Source of the DNA: an uncultured Ruminococcus sp. | Lineage (GTDB): Bacteria; Bacillota; Clostridia; Oscillospirales; Acutalibacteraceae | Direction: 5' to 3' | Assembly (NCBI GenBank): GCA_902773265.1 | Contig: CACYDZ010000033.1 | Span: forward strand, 1 to 8,693 | DNA: 8,693 nucleotides | Shown here: positions 6,823 to 8,693 of the stretch, piece by piece | Position numbering within the stretch: the stretch's first letter is position 1 | Layout of the letters: each line of letters opens with the position of its first letter | Notes under the pieces: model-generated | The model's input: the letters and a program-made list of their open reading frames with translations, nothing else | What the model was told of the DNA's origin: nothing | The model's database searches: none | Made by a program: the position numbers and the translations under genes

Positions 6823-7692
6823 TCAGCCACGCTCATTCAACTTTTCATTCAGCACCTCATAGAAATTTTTCCGATTGATGTAAATGAGCTTGAATGGTTT
6901 GTCACATTTTTCAATCACGATTTTAGAATCGTTTCTTAGCGGTATGTAATATTGTCCGTCTACTGTGAGAAAAGACTCTACTTCACTGCCGTTTCTGTCG
7001 GGATTGATGATATTGCCTACTGTAATGATATCACTCTTTTTAAAGATAACCGAACGGGAAAACAAACTGTGAGGACATATGGGTGTCATTAAGATACATT
7101 CCATATCCGGACTGATGACAGGCCCTCCTGCCGAAAGAGAATAGGCCGTAGACCCTGTAGGGGTAGCAAAAATAATACCGTCTGCACGATAATCGCATAT
7201 TTTCTGATTGTTGGCGGATACCGACAAATCCATCATTCTTGAAAGTGAACCTCTGGCAATAACTGCATCATTCACTGCATAGAAAACCTGTGTATTGACA
7301 TAATTTTCCACAGTGATTTTTAACATCATACGATGTTCACAATAATATTCGTTAGTGAGTAGCTTTGAAAGCGTGTCAATTTCATCTTTTTCCATAGTAG
7401 CTACAAATCCTACCCTGCCGAAATTAATCCCTAACAACGGTTTATCATATTCCATACAATATTTTGCCGTATGAATAATTGTACCGTCACCGCCTACCGT
7501 AATGACAACATCACATTCCCTGATAATTTTATCACGGTCGGAAAAATAACGGATACCCTCCCCCATGCTGTTGTTCTTTTTTTCGTCAAGCAATAAAATC
7601 TCCATATTCAATGAAAACAGCTTTTTCATCAGAACAGGTGCAAATTTCACTGCTTCTGATTTGGATTGATTGACAATTACCGCCACTTTCAT
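6823..7692 (-). CDS. nadK: NAD kinase (ATP- or polyphosphate-dependent NADP synthesis)
   Basis: Cytoplasmic enzyme that phosphorylates NAD to NADP and so supplies NADPH metabolism. It is 289 aa, normal for the family. The catalytic GGDGT motif is at 67-71; LGINFGRVGFVA near 87-98 is the usual following segment; NDAVIARG at 141-148 is the adenosine-binding region (Asp where many members have Glu, a known variation); and the long NAD-kinase signature runs from DGIIFATPTGSTAYSLSAGG at about 171-190 to PVISP. The C-terminal beta-rich domain includes LTVDGQ near 242-247. The ATG at 7692 follows a GCAGGTGA ribosome site with 7-nt spacing. The gene lies 28 nt after tlyA and 18 nt before argR. In B. 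subtilis nadK is elsewhere, but its insertion between tlyA and argR is common in Clostridia. The TGA stop is at 6823-6825. Confidence 0.97.
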   Translation of the reverse strand: MKVAVIVNQSKSEAVKFAPVLMKKLFSLNMEILLLDEKKNNSMGEGIRYFSDRDKIIRECDVVITVGGDGTIIHTAKYCMEYDKPLLGINFGRVGFVATMEKDEIDTLSKLLTNEYYCEHRMMLKITVENYVNTQVFYAVNDAVIARGSLSRMMDLSVSANNQKICDYRADGIIFATPTGSTAYSLSAGGPVISPDMECILMTPICPHSLFSRSVIFKKSDIITVGNIINPDRNGSEVESFLTVDGQYYIPLRNDSKIVIEKCDKPFKLIYINRKNFYEVLNEKLNERG

Positions 7693-7720
7693 TATACTGT
7701 CACCTGCCTATATACACTTA

Positions 7721-8542
7721 TCATTTTTTATCCAGCTCTTTATGAGAATTACTCACTAATTCTGTCGGCGTAAGCACGGTTCTGATTTCAGGATTTTCTG
7801 ATTTTTCAATGTATATCAGATATTCAATATTTCCCTCAGGTCCTTTTATCGGAGAATAATCCAATCCTAATACATCAAATCCGTTATTTACGCAAAACTC
7901 CACAATATTCTGCACAACATCACAATGCACTTTCGGGTCACGGACAACTCCCTTTTTGCCCACATTCTCTCTTCCCGCTTCAAACTGTGGCTTTATCAGA
8001 CAAACTCCACCGGCTTTATCATTCATCAATCTTCTGACAACAGGCAACACCAGTTTCAGCGAAATAAACGACACATCAACTGAAAAAAAATCAATCTTAT
8101 CTGTAACCTGTTCTTCTGTAATATATCTTATGTTTGTTCTTTCCAGATTGACAACTCTTTTATCGTTTCGCAGTTTCCAGTCAAGCTGACCGTATCCCAC
8201 ATCAACAGAATAAACCTTTACCGCACCGTTTTGTAACATACAGTCCGTAAACCCACCTGTTGATGCACCTATATCCATTGTGATTTTGCCGTCCAACTCA
8301 ATACCAAAACTATTGACCGCTTTTTCCAGTTTCAATCCGCCACGACTGACATACTTTGGCTGACTGCCTCTTACTTCCAGTTTCACATTTTCAGGATAAG
8401 ATATGCCTGCCTTATCTGCTTTCTGATTATCTACATACACAAGTCCTGCCATAATCAGTGCCTTTGCTTTTTCACGGCTTTGTGCATAACCACTTTCATA
8501 TACCAGTATATCCAGTCGCTTTTTTATCACTTTTTCTGACAC
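7721..8542 (-). CDS. tlyA: TlyA family 2'-O-ribose rRNA methyltransferase (historically 'hemolysin A')
   Basis: S4-domain plus FtsJ-like, SAM-dependent methyltransferase. Characterised relatives methylate 16S and/or 23S rRNA, where the modification affects capreomycin sensitivity; the haemolysin name is historical. It is 273 aa, typical length. An S4 RNA-binding domain spans about 7-65 (RLDILVYESGYAQSREKAK, then AGLVYVDN). YVSRGGLKLE at 64-73 follows, then the SAM-binding DIGASTGGFTDC at 90-101, DVSFISL near 156-162, IKPQFEAGR at 183-191 and GNIEYL at 237-242. By family analogy I infer that the Lys-Asp-Lys-Glu catalytic set is about K71, D156, K184 and E240. The start is a GTG at 8540-8542 with AAGAGGGG 7 nt upstream. 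It is the first gene of the leftward run, 28 nt before nadK. Copy 3 of the hairpin repeat lies 62 nt upstream, so no operon partner such as dxs is visible on that side. Confidence 0.96.
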   Translation of the reverse strand: MSEKVIKKRLDILVYESGYAQSREKAKALIMAGLVYVDNQKADKAGISYPENVKLEVRGSQPKYVSRGGLKLEKAVNSFGIELDGKITMDIGASTGGFTDCMLQNGAVKVYSVDVGYGQLDWKLRNDKRVVNLERTNIRYITEEQVTDKIDFFSVDVSFISLKLVLPVVRRLMNDKAGGVCLIKPQFEAGRENVGKKGVVRDPKVHCDVVQNIVEFCVNNGFDVLGLDYSPIKGPEGNIEYLIYIEKSENPEIRTVLTPTELVSNSHKELDKK

Positions 8543-8549
8543 AATCTTT

Positions 8550-8557
8550 CCCCTCTT
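8550..8557 (-). promoter_or_regulatory. Ribosome binding site for the GTG start of tlyA
   Basis: The minus strand reads AAGAGGGG, then 7 nt, then GTG at 8542. It supports the non-ATG start; no ATG in this frame was seen between it and the S4 domain. Confidence 0.75.
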
Positions 8558-8564
8558 GAAAAAT

Positions 8565-8604
8565 TTTATTATTTAATAAAAGAACAACCTTTAGCTATAA
8601 CAAT
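8565..8604 (-). promoter_or_regulatory. Possible weak promoter region for the tlyA operon
   Basis: The A/T-rich minus strand upstream of tlyA contains TTGTTA, a 17-nt spacer and TTTATT, each matching 4 of 6 sigma-A consensus bases. A promoter is expected here if tlyA heads the operon, but A/T-rich DNA gives such matches easily, and the gene beyond the window is unknown. There is also a short palindrome, TTATTATTTAATAA, at about 8567-8580. Confidence 0.2.
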
Positions 8605-8688
8605 GAAAAGTTTTGTCCACTTTTTCAAAAGTGGTGGGGTCAAGGGGCAAAGCCCCTTGTGGGATTTTAAAGGGCAACGCCCTTTAAC
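8605..8688 (+). repeat. Three-hairpin intergenic repeat, copy 3 (upstream of tlyA, inverted)
   Basis: The plus-strand order is the leader GAAAAGTTTTGT (8605-8616), hairpin C (8617-8623 with 8628-8634, 7 bp, loop TTCA), hairpin B (8641-8648 with 8652-8659, 8 bp, loop AAA) and hairpin A (8667-8675 with 8679-8687, 9 bp, loop AAC). The linkers TGGGGT and TGGGATT match copy 1 exactly. The orientation is opposite to that of copies 1 and 2 and to all genes in the window. It ends within 6 nt of the window end. The stretch between it and tlyA (8558-8604) is A/T-rich and holds no gene. Confidence 0.88.
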
Positions 8689-8693
8689 TCCCC

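Noticed and set aside
7721..8542. tlyA as a true haemolysin or virulence factor
   Set aside because: The S4 domain, SAM-binding motif and FtsJ-like catalytic residues indicate an rRNA methyltransferase. No signal peptide or membrane segment is visible.
1..8693. Composite transposon or genomic island bounded by inverted repeats (copies 1 and 3)
   Set aside because: The content is six core housekeeping genes in one direction, with no transposase, integrase or target duplication. The repeats are hairpin elements that also occur inside the window.

Overview
The window looks like a piece of chromosome from a low-to-moderate-GC Firmicute of the class Clostridia, probably near the Ruminococcus/Oscillospiraceae gut lineages. 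This rests on protein character and gene order; no marker rRNA is present. All six real genes lie on the minus strand and are read right to left: tlyA (8542-7721), nadK (7692-6823), argR (6804-6355), recN (6340-4649), recJ (4633-2588) and a bifunctional rel (2339-153). All six look intact, with their diagnostic motifs present. No tRNA, rRNA, CRISPR array, transposase or phage gene was seen.

The first five genes are separated by only 28, 18, 14 and 15 nt, so tlyA-nadK-argR-recN-recJ is very probably one operon. It combines a ribosomal RNA methyltransferase, NADP synthesis, the arginine regulator and two DNA-repair proteins. A 248-nt gap separates recJ from rel, the (p)ppGpp synthetase/hydrolase. 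tlyA-(nadK)-argR-recN and recJ-(apt)-rel are two familiar Firmicute gene blocks; here they are joined, and apt is missing from between recJ and rel.

The part that genes do not explain is an intergenic repeat family with three copies: 1-85, 2410-2533 and 8605-8688. Read in one orientation, each copy has a short A/T-rich leader and then three hairpins (C, B, A). The stems differ in sequence between copies, but the differences are compensated on both arms, so pairing is kept while the bases change. Copy 2 carries hairpin A twice in tandem, and a half-hairpin remnant lies just after the rel stop codon. Copies 1 and 2 are in the direction of transcription after rel and recJ; copy 3 is inverted, upstream of tlyA. 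Copies 1 and 3 sit at the two ends of the window, which suggests that this is a whole assembly contig broken at a high-copy repeat.

No new protein-coding system was found: the genes are core housekeeping genes. The modular, structure-conserving repeat is the only candidate for something undescribed.
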